Made by a program: the position numbers and the translations under genes. Below the pieces are notes generated by a model. It searched no databases. It worked only from the letters and a program-made list of their open reading frames with translations, and was not told where the DNA came from. DNA of 6,982 nt from Bacteroidota bacterium (GTDB taxonomy: Bacteria > Bacteroidota > Bacteroidia > SXHM01): assembly GCA_005773695.1 (NCBI GenBank), contig SXHM01000088.1:1-6982 (forward strand). Reading direction: 5' to 3'. This document shows, piece after piece, positions 6,283-6,982 of this stretch. Each line of letters starts with the position of its first letter. Position 1 is the first letter of the stretch.

Positions 6283-6293
6283 AAAACAGCTTT
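6275..6293 (+). promoter_or_regulatory. Small hairpin spanning the stop codon before the second glycosyltransferase
   Basis: AAGGCTG (6275-6281) can pair with CAGCTTT (6287-6293), with one G-U pair, around an AAAAA loop. It covers the TGA of the small gene (6280-6282) and ends 3 nt before the ATG at 6297. Only three T residues follow, so it is a poor terminator. It could tune initiation of the downstream gene, opened by ribosomes ending the upstream one. Confidence 0.3.
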
Positions 6294-6296
6294 ATC

Positions 6297-6982
6297 ATGT
6301 TCAATGCATCCCTGATTATTTCATTCTATAACAAAATTGAGTGGTTAAAGTTGCTTCTTGCAGCACTTGAACGACAAACTTTTAAACAGTTTGAAGTAAT
6401 AATTGCAGATGATGGTTCATCTTCGTCAGTATTGGATGAAATACCAAAACTTCAGGCAAAATCATTATTAAACATTCAACATCTCTGGCATCCGGATAAT
6501 GGTTTCAGGAAAACCGTTATGCTTAACAAAGCAATTCTGGCAAGCCGAAGTCCCTACATTATTTTTATTGACGGAGATTGCATTCCGCATCACCGTTTTA
6601 TTGAAGACCACTTGCGGCTTAGCAAAGAAAATCGAGTGCTTGCAGGACGAAGAGTGAATATGTCTGAGCATATTTCAAAAGAATTAAGTCCTGAAAAGAT
6701 AAAAAACGGAATACTTGAACAATCTTTCTTTCTGAGTTTGCTTCAGAACAGTATTGCAGGTAAATCAAAAGATGTTGAAAAGGGAATACATCTAAATTCA
6801 ACTGCAATTAATATACTTCTCGGAACTTATAAAAAGAAAATTCTAGGCTGCAATTTTTCCATTTCAAAAAATGACCTATTGGACCTTAATGGTTTTGATG
6901 AGCGCTATCGCCATCCAGGAGTAGGAGAGGATACCGAAATAAATTACAGAATAAAAAACAAAGGAATGCAAGTATTTCAACC
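6297..6982 (+). CDS. Family 2 glycosyltransferase, N-terminal part (cut by window edge)
   Basis: The frame is open from ATG 6297 to the window end, giving 228 codons plus two bases, which I translated by hand. It has a GT-A domain: SLIISFYNK (5-13), FEVIIADDGSS (32-42), NGFRKTVMLNKAILAS (68-83), the DxD metal site FIDGDCIPHH (90-99, D92 and D94), and then a galactosyltransferase-C-like segment LGCNFSISKNDLLDLNGFDE (183-202) with the GEDTE acid/base motif (210-214). This architecture (family 2 domain plus glyco_transf_7C) is common in enzymes that extend lipopolysaccharide cores or O-chains. It differs from the first glycosyltransferase, which has the DGDGQH polyprenyl-phosphate signature. No stop precedes the edge, so the length is unknown. 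Its AT-rich codon use differs from the more C-rich genes at 2257-4596. The role in surface glycan assembly is inferred from the family. Confidence 0.92.
   Translation, partial: MFNASLIISFYNKIEWLKLLLAALERQTFKQFEVIIADDGSSSSVLDEIPKLQAKSLLNIQHLWHPDNGFRKTVMLNKAILASRSPYIIFIDGDCIPHHRFIEDHLRLSKENRVLAGRRVNMSEHISKELSPEKIKNGILEQSFFLSLLQNSIAGKSKDVEKGIHLNSTAINILLGTYKKKILGCNFSISKNDLLDLNGFDERYRHPGVGEDTEINYRIKNKGMQVFQ

Noticed and set aside
1..6982. CRISPR arrays, tRNA or rRNA genes, insertion sequences
   Set aside because: Reading both strands I saw no regularly spaced repeats, no cloverleaf-like segment, no transposase frame and no terminal inverted repeats.

Overview
The window looks like a chromosomal piece of a Bacteroidota (Bacteroidetes) genome. 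The reasons are inferential. The recQ and KpsF/GutQ-type genes lie head to head, an arrangement I recall as common in that phylum. Start codons have no Shine-Dalgarno sequence. A few boxes match the phylum's TAnnTTTG -7 promoter motif. One small gene (6085-6282) resembles short proteins I remember from Bacteroidota. I cannot name a genus.

Layout. The left edge (1-436, minus) holds the first 145 codons of a RecQ helicase. A 114-bp divergent spacer follows. Six plus-strand genes are then packed end to end from 551 to 5454: a KdsD-type arabinose-5-phosphate isomerase, a polyprenyl-phosphate-type family 2 glycosyltransferase, a DUF2304-like membrane protein, an unrecognised 127-residue protein, a GMC-type FAD oxidoreductase and an extended SDR (sugar epimerase/dehydratase type). 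Junctions range from a 17-nt overlap to an 8-nt gap, and one is an ATGA overlap, so this is very probably one operon. The minus strand from 5451 to about 6005 holds the remains of a small lipoprotein gene with an in-frame stop and no ATG start. To its right are a hairpin, a 65-residue basic protein gene and the 5' part of a second family 2 glycosyltransferase that runs off the window.

How the genes may work together. KdsD feeds Kdo synthesis for lipopolysaccharide. The glycosyltransferase plus DUF2304 pair probably loads a sugar onto a polyprenyl-phosphate carrier at the membrane. The GMC flavoprotein and the NAD(P)-binding SDR could then oxidise and reduce a sugar or lipid-linked sugar. The set resembles an uncharacterised glycolipid or surface-glycan modification cassette. 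The individual families are recognisable, but the combination and its product are inference.
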